Shown here one piece after another: positions 11,701 through 22,560 of a stretch of 64,000 nucleotides of DNA; positions within the stretch are counted from its first letter, which is position 1, and every line of letters begins with the position of its first letter. The stretch is from positions 11,222,101 to 11,286,100 of the forward strand of contig NC_003074.8 of the NCBI RefSeq assembly GCF_000001735.4. Direction: 5' to 3'. The position numbers were made by a program, and so were the translations under genes. Origin of the DNA: Arabidopsis thaliana (Eukaryota > Streptophyta > Magnoliopsida > Brassicales > Brassicaceae). The notes below the pieces were generated by a model that worked only from the letters and a program-made list of their open reading frames with translations, was not told where the DNA came from and did not search any database.

Positions 11701-12119
11701 TGGACGAGAAGAATGTTGCAAAAATTAAAGAAATATTTACATATTAAGTCCATTTGCATTTTATCTATATACACTCATATAGATAAAAAAAAAACAACGT
11801 AAAGTTTCTTTTATTATTATTTTTCTTTCGTGATTGTTCTTTTTCTCATATTTCTTCTTTTTAATATATTTATTATTATTCTTTTTAAAATATTAAAAAA
11901 ATTGAATTGATAAATAACTTATAATACAAAATTCTATTAAATTATATTAATAAAATTAACCGCTCTGTGTTTTATTTTTTCAGAGGTTTACTTAATCTTC
12001 AATAAGCGTAAATGTTTTGGTTGGTAATGTTATTATGTTTATAAAAAAACAACTAACCAAGTTTTTACGTTAGAAAATATCAAAAACACTTTTGGAAGGA
12101 AAACTTGGGTACACGATTG

Positions 12120-12133
12120 AAACGACGTCGTTT
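12120..12133. promoter_or_regulatory. Palindrome AAACGACGTCGTTT upstream of the RING gene
   Basis: A perfect 14-bp palindrome sits about 110 bp upstream of a plausible first-exon donor (near 12240). Its half CGTCGTTT recurs twice in the divergent promoter at 15957 and 15987. It has an ACGT core, so a bZIP site is possible; function is inferred. Confidence 0.4.
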
Positions 12134-12439
12134 ATGAAAGCAAAACAAAACCCAGAAAGTTTAGGTCTCGCCGGAAAAATCGAATCAAGCATCTTCTTCT
12201 TTCACGTACGAAACAAAAAGCTCAGAGCAGAGTCGAATCGGTACGAATCTTTATCTAAATCACTCTGATTTAGTTTCGGTTATTGTGAACCATTTGATTG
12301 CTCTGTCCTTTCAATTATCTATCTAGGTTCGATTACTTCGTTAGCTGCTTAATTCTGTGATCAATTATCTCATTTAGTGATTTTGATTTTAGGGTTTTCT
12401 CTTTCTTCCTTTAATCTTATATTGGGATCTTCTGTATCG

Positions 12440-13085
12440 GATAAAGTCATAACCTTTGAGATAAAGGAATCATCTTTATTGCTGAAAATGATTGAGCTTT
12501 AGGTCTAATACAAGTCTGAGAGTCTGATTTCGATTCTGAGTATAAAAATTGAAACTTTCTATTTAGGGTTTTCTTAATCATTTGTGTTGCTATGGTTGCT
12601 TAATGTATCACTAAATCTTGGTCTTATTAGTTGGTTGCTACTGATATAGAATTGCATCTGTGAGTAAATTTAGCTCAAAGATAAAAGAGTCCCCTTTATC
12701 GCTGAAATGATCGAGCTTTGAGCTCTAATACAAGTTAAAGCGTTCGAATAATCGATTCTGATCATAAAAATTGAATCTTGCTATATAGTAGTTGCTTAAT
12801 CATTTGTGTTGCCATGGTTGCTCAATGTAGCACTTAATCTTAGTTGATTCTTAGTTAGAATTGCATCGGTGAGTAAACTTGGCTCAAAGATAAAAGAGTC
12901 CCCTTTATCGATGAAATTGTCGAGCTTTGAGCTCTAATACAAGTTAAAGCGTTCGAATATCGATTCTGATCATAAAAATTGAATCTTGCTGTATAGTAGG
13001 TTCTTAATGATTTGTGTTACCATGGTTGCTCAATGTAGCACTTAATCTTATTAGTTGATTCTTAGTTGGAATTGCATCGGTGTGT
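12440..13085 (+). repeat. Three tandem copies of a ~210-bp unit in the 5' leader intron
   Basis: The marker GATAAA(G/A)GAAT/GAGT recurs at about 12460, 12680 and 12889, periods about 220 and 209. Each copy continues with GAGCTTTGAGCTCTAATACAAG-like and ATTTGTGTTGCCATGGTTGCTC-like text. The second and third copies are closer to each other than to the first, implying two successive duplications. They lie between a likely donor near 12240 and the ATG at 13226, so they are most likely intronic. Confidence 0.8.
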
Positions 13086-13225
13086 CGTTGGGATTGTCTT
13101 TGAAGGATTAATATGTGTTTTCTCTTTGCTTATGAAGCGATGAAGCATCGAGTTCGGTGTTCATGAAGGTCAGAGAGTTAAGTATTAGCAGAACTGGTTA
13201 GGTCTTAGTGACAAACAAGGTATTC

Positions 13226-14017
13226 ATGTTATCCATCCCTGATACTAGAATGTGGAATCTAGCATCGAGTTATCTTACGGGAAACATTGGACCGAAAAAC
13301 GATATCAGAAGACCGGTCCATGCTCATGCGGAGTGTTCAGATGACGATGTATCTTCTGTAGGTAGTAAAGACGAAGGTCTCGAGTGTCCTATATGCTGGG
13401 AATCATTTAATATAGTTGAAAACGTTCCGTATGTGTTATGGTGTGGACATACGATGTGTAAAAACTGCATTTTGGGACTTCAATGGGCTATTGTGAAATT
13501 GCCTACTCACCCGGTTCAGCTTCCTCTCTTCATTTCATGCCCCTGGTGCAACCTTTTGTCTTTCCGTCTGGTCTTCAGAGGAACACTCAGATTCCCTCAC
13601 AAGAACTACTTTGTGCTTTGGATGGTCGAGAGGATGAATGGAGAGAGACGTAACTCACCTGGTGGAGCTCAAACAGATGGAAACAATGATCATACAAGGG
13701 AAACTCCATCTCCATGTCTCCACAATCGCCATCATCGCAGTCAACCTGAACCATCACGTTCTGTTAATGATCATCGCATTCCAAGGGACAACATACAAAC
13801 TTCACTGAGGAAGTCTCTGGTTTTCTTTGTCCAGTTGACAGCAAAGTTCCCATTAGTTGTCATATTTCTGCTGATAATACTCTATGCAATACCGACCAGT
13901 GCAGCCATATTGGCGATGTACATTCTAGTCACTCTCTTGCTGGCTCTACCGTCGTTTCTCATCCTCTACTTCGCTTATCCTTGTCTCGACTGGCTTGTTC
14001 GAGAGATTGTCACATGA
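13226..14017 (+). CDS. RING/U-box-type zinc-finger protein with C-terminal membrane segments
   Basis: This 263-residue protein is encoded by one exon. The first in-frame ATG is 13226 (the frame upstream opens with a GTG). Residues about 54-115 form a RING-like finger: CPIC at 54-57, then CGH-MC-KNC and later CPWC, with a longer than usual insert before the last pair. Residues about 195-260 are strongly hydrophobic and predict two membrane spans. It is therefore probably a membrane-anchored E3 ubiquitin ligase, substrate unknown. The 5' leader contains a long intron with tandem repeats. From memory it corresponds to AT3G29270. RING cysteines are seen; ligase activity is inferred. Confidence 0.85.
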   Translation: MLSIPDTRMWNLASSYLTGNIGPKNDIRRPVHAHAECSDDDVSSVGSKDEGLECPICWESFNIVENVPYVLWCGHTMCKNCILGLQWAIVKLPTHPVQLPLFISCPWCNLLSFRLVFRGTLRFPHKNYFVLWMVERMNGERRNSPGGAQTDGNNDHTRETPSPCLHNRHHRSQPEPSRSVNDHRIPRDNIQTSLRKSLVFFVQLTAKFPLVVIFLLIILYAIPTSAAILAMYILVTLLLALPSFLILYFAYPCLDWLVREIVT

Positions 14018-14604
14018 ACTTTCTAAGGATGCGTTCAGAAACTTCCCATTCCTAATTTGACGACTTTTCTTCAACAACTGAGACCCAAGATCGGTCATGT
14101 AAGTATAACAATTTCGTAATTACCGTCTTCTTTATCTATATATGGATGTAGTTTTGGATTGCATTGTTGCTCTACGAAGCTGGACGTATGTGTTGTAAGG
14201 GCTCTTGCAGAAACTTATTAGTATTTGTGGATTTGTTTGTGAGTGTTTGAGTGTCTCAATAAGATTTATGTATATAAAGTTTATGCAATGTTATTTAGGA
14301 ATTGCGTAACTAAATGCATTGATTTTTCTTATATATAATGACTAAATTGTATGGGTTTTTTTTTCTTTTGTTTGTTTGTTCCACCCATTTCCATAGAAGA
14401 AAGCAAAAGATGACACCCAAAATTAGGGGTGGGTGTACGGCTTTTCGGTTTGGTTTCGGTTCGGTTATTTCTCTTTTATGTTTTCTATGAGTTCTAGTCT
14501 AGATCATTTGAGCTTAAAGCGTTAATTGTGTTCTACGATATGAAACAAAGACTCAAAGAGCATTCAAATATGATGTATACACAAAAAGAAAGAGTTAAGC
14601 TGTC
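14018..14604. other. Convergent intergenic region between the RING gene and the unknown gene
   Basis: It holds the RING gene 3' UTR (to roughly 14290) and a short GGTTTCGGTTCGGTTA tract at 14447-14469 preceded by AGGGGTGGGTGT, which resembles one end of a hAT-type element. No gene. Confidence 0.5.
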
Positions 14605-15847
14605 TTAGTTTATGTGTCCCTCTTCCACCGCAGCAAAATCAAGCCCGGAAATCTTCATCGGTCCAATGTTAACTGGCAAAAACCCCGGTGTGTTGATTCA
14701 ACAAAACAAGACAACATAAATGTAATGAGAATGGCACAAGAATAAAGTGTTGGTTTTACTTACTAACAGCATCAAGTCCAGCTAATTTGGGCATAAACTG
14801 TCTGATATGGTCCTCTGCTGCTTCATCTGCCTTCAATGTCTCACACTCGAACGAAACCGATACTTTCTTCTTCCCGTGTTTTTCTTCGACTAATCCTATC
14901 ACATCTTCCTCCCACCTTTCCAAAGACAAGTAGTCATATTCACTAAACATAGGACAGTAAAAGACTCTCACAAAAAGGTTTTCAAATTCAACTCATTCGA
15001 ATGTTTTCTCCGAAAAGCTAAGAGCATAACAGATACGAGAACAAGGACAACTTACCCGTGAGCATGCTCGACATCATTAATTCGAGCAGCATCATGGCCT
15101 TTGCACTCCACTACAACTGTTTGTTCCTTCTTTCTCTTTTTCACCAAAAGAAACCAAGGAACAAACTCAATATCATGGTTTTGGAAATTAAGAGTTAAGA
15201 ATCACAAAAGGAAGTGAGAAAATCATACATTGTAGTCTATGATAGTGAGTTTGATCAACCGATAATCCTCACCGCGGCTACACTCAGTCTCACAAGCTAG
15301 TTCTTTAAACAGAGAAAAGCAACATCAATAATACAACAAATTGCAGTGAAATCAAGCAATGTCATGTCAAAATTGCCACAGTAACTAAGCCATTGGATCT
15401 TTATCAATCATTCCAGTATCAATAGATGTAACTAGTGCAAGATTAAGTCTTTAATCTGAATCATTTACATGCTTGAGAACCAAACATTTCTATCAAATCC
15501 AAGCAAGAACACAAAACATCTAATTGCAAAACAGAATCAAACTCAACAAAGAGAAAAGACCACATTTTTTTGGTTTGCCCTAGTAAGAAGAGATTTGAAG
15601 TTACCAGTGCCATGGAGGCCATAACAGATAGAGCTAGGCATCTGAATGAAATGACCAGAGATAGTCCCACATGGTAACAAAGCTATTGATGCTACTCCTT
15701 CCTTCACTTCTCCTTCTTCATCTTTCTTCTTCTTCTTCTCTATCTCTCCTTCTCTTCCTTCATCTGCAATTACACCAATTCCTTTACAACAACATCATTC
15801 AACAAAAAAGAAACAGTTTCGAAATAAAGCCAGAAACTTTTACCCAT
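14605..15847 (-). CDS. Unknown plant protein, six coding exons, 205 aa
   Basis: I splice it as 15847-15844, 15763-15605, 15302-15229, 15165-15056, 14966-14764 and 14672-14605; every junction is GT-AG, phases agree and the total is 206 codons with stop TAA. The first coding exon is only four bases (ATGG). The N-terminus is highly charged (EKKKKKDEEGE), followed by a neutral, moderately hydrophobic core (VASIALLPCGTISGHFIQ) and a C-terminal half with acidic and basic runs ending in EEGHIN. I recognise no domain and assign no function. From memory it is AT3G29280. It is divergent from EMB2076, sharing a ~470-bp region with it. Confidence 0.75.
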
Positions 15848-16320
15848 TGTTGCTTGAGAGAGAGAGAAATCGATTCTTTAATTCACTACCAAAGTGTTCG
15901 GCTTTAGGGTGTTTTCAACTACTTAAAATCGAGAACGTTTTAAGATCCTTAAGCGACGTCGTTTCTCTTTTCAAAGCTTAAAACTACGTCGTTTACTCTC
16001 TGTCTCTGATGTATCTTCTTCTCCTTCCTCAGCCACAGAACAAGCTTTGATTCATCATTTCTGCGAAAAGAACAGAGCTTTGGCTTGGTTTCGTGTCTTA
16101 GGTACTGGTTCTTACGTAGCTTATGTTCTTTGTTTAAGGAAATTTAGGGGTTGTTTGCTTAGACTTGAAGTGGGTATTACTAAAGTTGTCAACTTTTTGT
16201 TGAATAGGAAATGGTTTCTCAGATTTCGTCTGAATTATGCTAAAAGATCAAGTTCTCTCTGCTCGGTGTTGAAATTGGAGGTGTTAGAGATTGCTGCGTT
16301 TAGCTCTTCACTGTATTATC
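15848..16320. promoter_or_regulatory. Shared divergent promoter/leader region (unknown gene and EMB2076)
   Basis: The region between the two opposite ATGs carries two direct CGTCGTTT words (15957-15964 and 15987-15994) with ACGT cores. It also carries the EMB2076 5' leader, which includes an upstream ATG at 16008 and an open frame of 110 codons at 16047-16379 that overlaps the start of EMB2076. The peptide has no recognisable domain, so I treat it as leader, not gene. Confidence 0.5.
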
Positions 16321-18025
16321 ATGGGAGCTGTCTGGTTGAGTCATGTCTCTCAATTGGTTTGTGGATGTTATTTAATTGAGCAGAGCTCTTGTGTTTTGAG
16401 AACTTTTCATTGGTCTTTGAGTCACTCATTGAACTTTACATTGACCATGAAGCCTAAACGAAGGCGTCTAGGTGTAAAAATGGAGTCTTTTTCTTTGGCA
16501 ACACCAAACATGTGTTTCAGGAAGGTGAGTAGTGAATTAGACAGTTCTTTCAACGGTGAAAATGTGGTTTGTGGTTTGGAACTGGAGGAGAAGACTGCAG
16601 GGGATAGGAATAGGATACATTTTCTAGAGGAGCGGAACGAAGAAACTTTATCGAAGAGGCTTCGGAAACTTAGCAGGTTGGATAAAGTCAGAAGCGCATT
16701 GGAGTTGTTTGATTCTATGAGATTCTTGGGTTTACAACCTAATGCTCATGCCTGTAACTCTTTTCTCTCGTGCCTCTTGAGGAATGGAGATATTCAGAAA
16801 GCTTTTACCGTCTTTGAGTTCATGAGGAAAAAGGAGAATGTTACAGGGCACACGTATAGTTTGATGTTGAAAGCTGTTGCAGAAGTTAAGGGTTGCGAGT
16901 CTGCATTAAGAATGTTTAGAGAACTAGAAAGGGAGCCGAAACGTAGGAGTTGTTTTGATGTGGTTCTATATAATACTGCGATTTCTCTATGTGGACGGAT
17001 AAATAATGTGTATGAGACAGAGAGAATATGGAGAGTTATGAAAGGTGATGGTCATATTGGAACAGAGATTACATATTCTCTGCTTGTTAGCATTTTTGTT
17101 CGGTGTGGGAGAAGTGAATTGGCCCTTGATGTGTATGATGAGATGGTTAACAACAAGATATCTCTGAGAGAGGATGCAATGTATGCGATGATAAGTGCGT
17201 GTACAAAGGAGGAAAAATGGGATTTGGCCTTAAAGATATTTCAGAGTATGTTAAAGAAAGGGATGAAGCCTAATCTTGTAGCTTGCAATACTTTGATAAA
17301 CTCGCTGGGAAAGGCGGGTAAAGTCGGATTGGTGTTTAAGGTTTACAGTGTTTTAAAATCCTTGGGGCATAAACCAGACGAGTACACGTGGAATGCGCTG
17401 CTCACGGCTTTATACAAAGCAAACCGATATGAAGATGTTCTTCAGCTGTTTGATATGATAAGAAGCGAAAACCTGTGTTGTCTAAATGAATATTTGTACA
17501 ACACAGCTATGGTGTCATGCCAAAAGCTTGGTTATTGGGAGAAAGCTGTGAAGCTTTTGTATGAAATGGAAGGTTCGGGTTTAACAGTTTCAACTTCATC
17601 ATATAATCTAGTGATAAGCGCTTGCGAAAAATCAAGAAAATCGAAAGTTGCATTGCTAGTATATGAGCACATGGCTCAAAGGGATTGTAAGCCAAACACG
17701 TTTACTTATCTTTCGCTTGTAAGGAGTTGTATTTGGGGTTCCCTTTGGGACGAGGTTGAAGATATCCTTAAGGTACGAGTTTTCTTTATGTTTGTTACTC
17801 AAATGTGTGGTGGTTTGGAAGAGGTAGTCTAATGTTGTTTGTTTTCTTGAACAGAAAGTGGAACCCGATGTATCGCTTTACAATGCAGCTATACATGGGA
17901 TGTGTTTGAGACGCGAGTTCAAGTTTGCAAAAGAGCTGTATGTCAAAATGAGAGAGATGGGTTTAGAACCGGATGGCAAAACCCGAGCTATGATGTTACA
18001 GAATTTGAAGAAACACCAAAAATAA
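16321..18025 (+). CDS. EMB2076: Pentatricopeptide repeat protein EMB2076
   Basis: Two coding exons, 16321-17772 and 17855-18025, join at GT-AG in phase 0 and give 540 residues, the length I remember for EMB2076 (AT3G29290). The start is the ATG at 16321; the same frame is open back to 16291 only through a TTG codon. From about residue 121 onward, 35-residue helical repeats follow one another (patterns such as PNAHACNSFLSCLLRNGDIQKA and KPNLVACNTLINSLGKAGKV), roughly eleven P-class PPR units. P-class PPR proteins bind single-stranded organelle RNA. The first ~50 residues are poor in acids and could be an organelle presequence. By the name, loss of function is embryo-defective (remembered). Confidence 0.9.
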
Positions 18026-18459
18026 GGTTATAATTGTACGTTATCTACTCATACTTATTTGCATTTGCCAACTGCCAAGTATCATAAGTCAAAATTCACT
18101 AAAACAATTGGTCTGTAATTAGGCATTGTATGCATACTCACTGTGATGAATGTTCTGGTGATGGTGATGTTTGTTTGATAAATGAGGTTGTGGACATAGA
18201 TCAAAGGTTTTGGCGATGACATAGCTCGTGCCCAGTTTCTAACATTGGATACAGATGTTTGGATCCATAGATATAAGGCTGCTGCCCCGGCACTACACTA
18301 GAAAGCTAGATCTCATTCTCAGGCAGTGAGGTTTGTGTGCTGATAATTTTGTCCTCCCGTCATGGCACGCTCAAGTAGCGATTTTGAAACACTAGAAAAC
18401 AGAATGTGAACTGAATCAGTGTAAAACTGTAAAAGAAAACATGAATCTGTCTTTCTTTT
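18026..18459. other. EMB2076 3' region and intergenic DNA
   Basis: Contains the 3' untranslated region and unremarkable sequence. No ORF or repeat stands out. Confidence 0.5.
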
Positions 18460-18838
18460 GAAAGGATGTTTTGTTCAAGAAACAGATGATAACTTTTGTC
18501 ACAAGCAAATCAAGTTTAATTTAAGCTTCTTGGCTTATGCAACACAGATGCTAATCCTCCTAACTAGCTTTTAGATTCCTCCTCTCTTCTCATCTTTAAT
18601 TAACTTCAAGCTCGTAAAACAGAGAACACTTCTCTTCCTCTTATGTTCTGCGCGTACACTACCACCCCACGGAGAGAGTTACAAGATGAGTAGCTTGTCG
18701 AAGGTGATAATGGCAACATCAACGGTAGTGGTAGTGAGCTTAGTTATGGTTTTAAGCTTAATAATCTTAGTCCTACTAGCCGAACTCTACTCAACATCCG
18801 CATCACCACAAACATCAACCAAGTCATTTCCACCATAG
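18460..18838 (+). pseudogene. Truncated duplicate of the membrane-protein gene at 24887
   Basis: Leader and N-terminal coding sequence match those of the gene at 24887-25552. Shared features are the long leader words (AAGTTTAAT, ATGCAACACA, TTATGTTCTGC) and an ATG at 18686 opening MSSLSKVIMATSTVVVVSLV, a near copy of the other N-terminus. The frame stops at 18836-18838 after 50 codons, just after the transmembrane segment, and similarity fades soon after. The copy therefore has the membrane anchor but not the ~180-residue soluble tail. A 50-residue microprotein could still be made; pseudogene is the simpler reading. Confidence 0.75.
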
Positions 18839-19029
18839 ACACAACGCCCTTGATTGGTGACTTACAAATCGGTTTCCAATGCCGTTGCAAGTTGCGAGTT
18901 GCTTTCTTCACTAGGTTCATTGAAAAGAAAACAGAAAAACTCCTTCGACACTAGAAATGCGGGAAAACGGTCAAAATCAACCCTAACTATTTCCATGCAT
19001 CCTTTTTCAATCTAAACTCTGACTCCATG
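18839..19029. other. Decayed 3' part of the duplicate
   Basis: Loose similarity to the downstream part of the membrane gene (ACCACAACTCT-like text) fades here; no ORF. Confidence 0.35.
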
Positions 19030-20560
19030 CATTTATTAACGAGAAAAATGTCGAAAAAAGCGCCAACTTTCAAATTTGGGACGAAAAAAACATGAACTTT
19101 CGAAATGTCATTTAAATCCTAAACTTTGGTTTGACTTTATAAAAAAATGGTTAAGTTTCGTCGACTGGGACATTTTATGCATACCGTGAAATTTTCGTTA
19201 ACAGAGATAACGGAGTTAACAAACCTGTAATCATTAGCCAAACCCGAACTAGTTAAACTCAAAACCCAACAACTTTGTAATCCCAGTTAGTTTTTATTTT
19301 CTTTGTCGAGAATAAGAATTAGGGCAAATCGCTTATAAAACTAATTAAAACCCTACTTTAGACTATTGAATCATTTTCTCTGCCGTGACAGAAGATTAGA
19401 GAAAAGAAAGACCATGCGTTTGCAAAGTTATAACTCAAACGAATTGGTAAGTTCTATAAATTTTCTTATAATTTTCAGTAGTTTTATTTGTTTGTAGTTC
19501 TTTTTAAAAAATAAGTTCTTAAGCTAATTGCACAAGTTTAGGGTTTCTGTTCTTGTTTAGAAGTTGATGAAGAACATGTTCGTTTCCAATTGTAAGAATG
19601 AAACGACCATTGATTTTCTTATAATAATCGATGATCATAGTTGCTACATTGATTTATGATTTGTCAAAAGAAACTCAAGATCGTTTTCTACTATGATAAT
19701 TAAATCAAAAACGATAATTATGCTTGTTTGATTCTCTAATACTTCAGATCGTTTTCTGCTATGATAATTAGAAGGTTGATTGGTGTTTTCCATGTAACTA
19801 ATATATGTATTTTTGGTAATCGTGACTTTATTTAGATGTTTTTATAATCTATGATTATACTTTTATATTATAAAATAAAATCAGACTCCTGATAATAATT
19901 TGTATGATTTATTATAGGATCTTGGACAACAATATTGGACCACTATTCAAATCGGAGATAAGGTAAGACGTAAATATTTAACTAGAAGTTTATGTTAATT
20001 TTATGGTCATATTCTTCCTTAGACAAAAATTAGAAATGCAATGAAGTGATTTAACCCATCTTAGTTTAAAAAGTATGGCAATTGTTTAGAGTATAGTATT
20101 ATATGAACAGACAAAAATATCTTTTCGCGGTTATGATGAGTCGAAAGAATTTCTAACAGAAAAAAAAATTAGAACTAGTGAAATCTACATGAGAACATAA
20201 TTTTTTTAGAAAGCTTCGAAAAATAACAAGATTGTTTTTCTCGTGATTTACAAAGATATTATAAATTATGATGGTGAGGAAGTAGTGCAATCCATCATAA
20301 AAGATATTGATCATGGTGTGTGGTATGTTGGTTGATGAGTTTGTTTATGTTTCTAGCAAAGAACAAATGATTGTTATGTTTCGATTTGGAGATAAAAGTG
20401 GAATCTGTCAAATGAAATTTTATTGGAGTCACCCATGCAAAAAAAAAAAAGAAGTCTTTTTTATTTGTGAAGTTTTTTATTATCATTAACAATTTGTTTG
20501 CAAATTAAACTTGAAAACAGTGAGAGAAAAAGTTATAATAGTGCAAGTACTATGAAAAAT
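19030..20560 (+). mobile_element. MULE-like stretch with a candidate three-exon gene
   Basis: The left edge (GAGAAAAATGTCGAAAAAAG, then repeated AACTTT and AAATGTCATTTAAAT words) resembles Mutator-like termini; the core AATGTCATTTAAAT also forms the ends of the MITE at 41255-41685. No matching right end was found, so either it is truncated or the assignment is wrong. No clear transposase domain is visible. Confidence 0.35.
19414..20335 (+). CDS. Candidate small spliced gene, 67 codons, unknown
   Basis: Three potential exons, 19414-19446, 19918-19962 and 20210-20335, each flanked by good splice signals (GTAAG donors; ATTATAG and TTTTTTTAG acceptors), are all in phase 0. They join to a 67-residue frame from ATG to TGA (starts MRLQSYNSNEL, ends DIDHGVWYVG). 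The final exon reads like real coding sequence and similar-looking text continues in another frame after the stop, so it may be the 5' part of a broken transposon gene. I recognise no family. Existence as an expressed gene is inference. Confidence 0.35.
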
Positions 20561-21393
20561 GAGTATAAAGGGTTATGATCATTGGTTGTTAGTGAAGATA
20601 ATTCAGTTTATTATATCTATTGTTTTGGTCATCTATTCTAATTGGTTGTAGTGGCACAAAAGTGATTTTTCACTTCTATCATCACAACTAACTGGATGGG
20701 CAAAATAATGAATATACTAAGCTGAGCTGTTTTATGTGACAACAAATTATCTTAACCTTTTAACCCACTTTTCATATTACTTGCTCCATTATAACCTTGT
20801 TCCTTCATTTTTTTCATGCTCAATCTATGTTTTGCAAAAAATCGTCAATGACAAACTTTAGAGATAAATAGTTCATTTTATATGGATGACTCCAATAAAT
20901 CTTTCTTTGACTATTCCACTTTTGTTAAGAAAAAAAAAATAGCCATTAATTCATGCAAGAAACATCAGCAAATTCATCTACCCATGGCAAACACATACTT
21001 CACCACCAAAAACTATCTTTCTAAATAACTAAAGAAACAAGCATTTTCCAAAATAACCTTACTTAGCATACTTATGTTCTCTTGTGGGATTGACTAGCTA
21101 GTTCTAAAAAAGTCCTCTATTTGCAAACTCTTTCGGATCATCATGACTATGCATCATTTCCACCTTGTTTAGTTATATCTAAATAGGAACACAAATAGAT
21201 GACTTTATCTACTTATATATTATACCCTTGTTAGTTACCATACTGTTTAAACCAAGCTCGATTAAATCACCTCATTGCATTTTTCAAATTCTTTCTGAGG
21301 AAAAACATGTCTACAGTATTAACATAGATCTCTTGTTAAATGTTTGCATCTTACATCATTTTTCTGGTTTAAGTGGTAGTCCAATATTATTAA
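20561..21393. other. Intergenic sequence left of the Helitron
   Basis: AT-rich with several near-homopolymer A runs; no ORF above 60 codons with support. Confidence 0.5.
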
Positions 21394-22075
21394 CTAGATT
21401 CTGACCCGCACATACGTGCGGGGTTTCATATTTTAAGAAATGTGTTGGAATAAATTTTTAGTGAAAGATATAATAGTATATAAATTATAATGTATACAGA
21501 AAAATGTATAGTGTTATTTATAACACAATAGCTAATGTTGTGAATCTGCATATTACGCGGTTGTAAGTATTATCATATGGTTTTGATAAAAGTTTGTATT
21601 TTTTTTTGTGTTAGTGAATTATATAATAGTATATATCTCATAAACTTATCACTTATCATAATATTTGAAAATAAGATCATGTGTGGAAGATAATGTAAAA
21701 AATTGGCAAAAAGTTTTATTTAAGATTTTTTATTTTTTTTGGGGTTAGTGAATTATATAATAGCATAGATATCATAATAGTAACATTTCATTGGAAATTT
21801 TTCTTTTGTCCTTAGAATTACTTTGGTACACACGTTTATTTTATGTTTTATTAGTTATAAAACTTGAATAGAAATTTAAGTTATTTAAAGATTTAACAAT
21901 TTTTGCATCATTTATTAGTATTTTATTTATCATAAATAGTTTGGTTTTGCTGCATAACAAAATAATTTTAACAGTTTCAGAAGTCTAATAGTTATAAACT
22001 TATAATAGAAATATATATTTGTGAAAATTAGATTTTAAATGTGTAAAATTTCTATGCAAAATTATAGTTTATCAT

Positions 22076-22250
22076 GACCCGGACGTACGTGCGGAGTTTC
22101 ATATTTTCAAAAAAATATTGTAATAAAGTTTTATTAAATATAGATTATTTTGTTATTTTGTGATATATATAGTAGTGTATAAATTATAATGTACATTGAA
22201 AAGTATAAAATATTATTTATGACACAATATCTAATGTTGTGAACCGTACA
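22076..22250 (-). repeat. Second, internal copy of the Helitron 3' region
   Basis: Forward sequence GACCCGGACGTACGTGCGGAGTTTCATATTTT repeats the terminal 21402-21436 text, and the next ~140 bp parallel 21440-21560 (TATAAATTATAATGTA, CACAATA(G/T)CTAATGTTGTGAA). The copy lacks the CTAG end. It is about 680 bp inside the element, so it could be a tandem 3' duplication or an older nested end. Confidence 0.75.
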
Positions 22251-22560
22251 ATATCTATAGTCTAATAATAAAAAATATACAACACAGTTAAATTGGTGCT
22301 CGCAAAGAAGAAAAACATCTTCGAAAAATGATCGCTTGAATGGTTTTCACAATTTCTGAAATTTGAGTGAATATCATGGAAGCGTCTTCAACTATTTTTT
22401 ATGAAAACAAAAAAGGTAATAAGAGTGAGTTAAAAATCTATACATGCACTATCAAATAATTAAGAATCTATACATGAAGATCATTTATTTAGGTAATTTT
22501 TTTCAACAAAAAACTATATGACAAATATACCCCTACAAAGAGATATGATAAAAATCAGGA

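Larger units (their letters stand above)
7190..11960 (+). mobile_element. Degenerate Ty1/copia-type LTR retrotransposon, interrupted by a Harbinger element
   Basis: Order on the plus strand: left LTR remnant (about 7190-7400), gag (9519-10411), protease/GAG-pre-integrase/integrase remnants (10602-11700), right LTR remnant (about 11740-11950). The LTR relics share an exact 21-bp word ATACAAAATTCTATTAAATTA (7364-7384 and 11924-11944, approximate) and the start CCATTTGCATTT. Gag before protease before integrase is the copia order up to that point, but no reverse transcriptase or RNase H is left. A PIF/Harbinger element sits between the left LTR and gag, so it came later. Boundaries are approximate. 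Confidence 0.65.

Noticed and set aside
16047..16379. 110-codon plus-strand frame before EMB2076
   Set aside because: No domain, overlaps the EMB2076 start; more likely leader sequence (kept only as an upstream-frame finding).
20295..20492. Opposed 60-65 codon frames around 20.3-20.5 kb
   Set aside because: They overlap each other and the third exon of the 19.4-kb candidate; no independent support.
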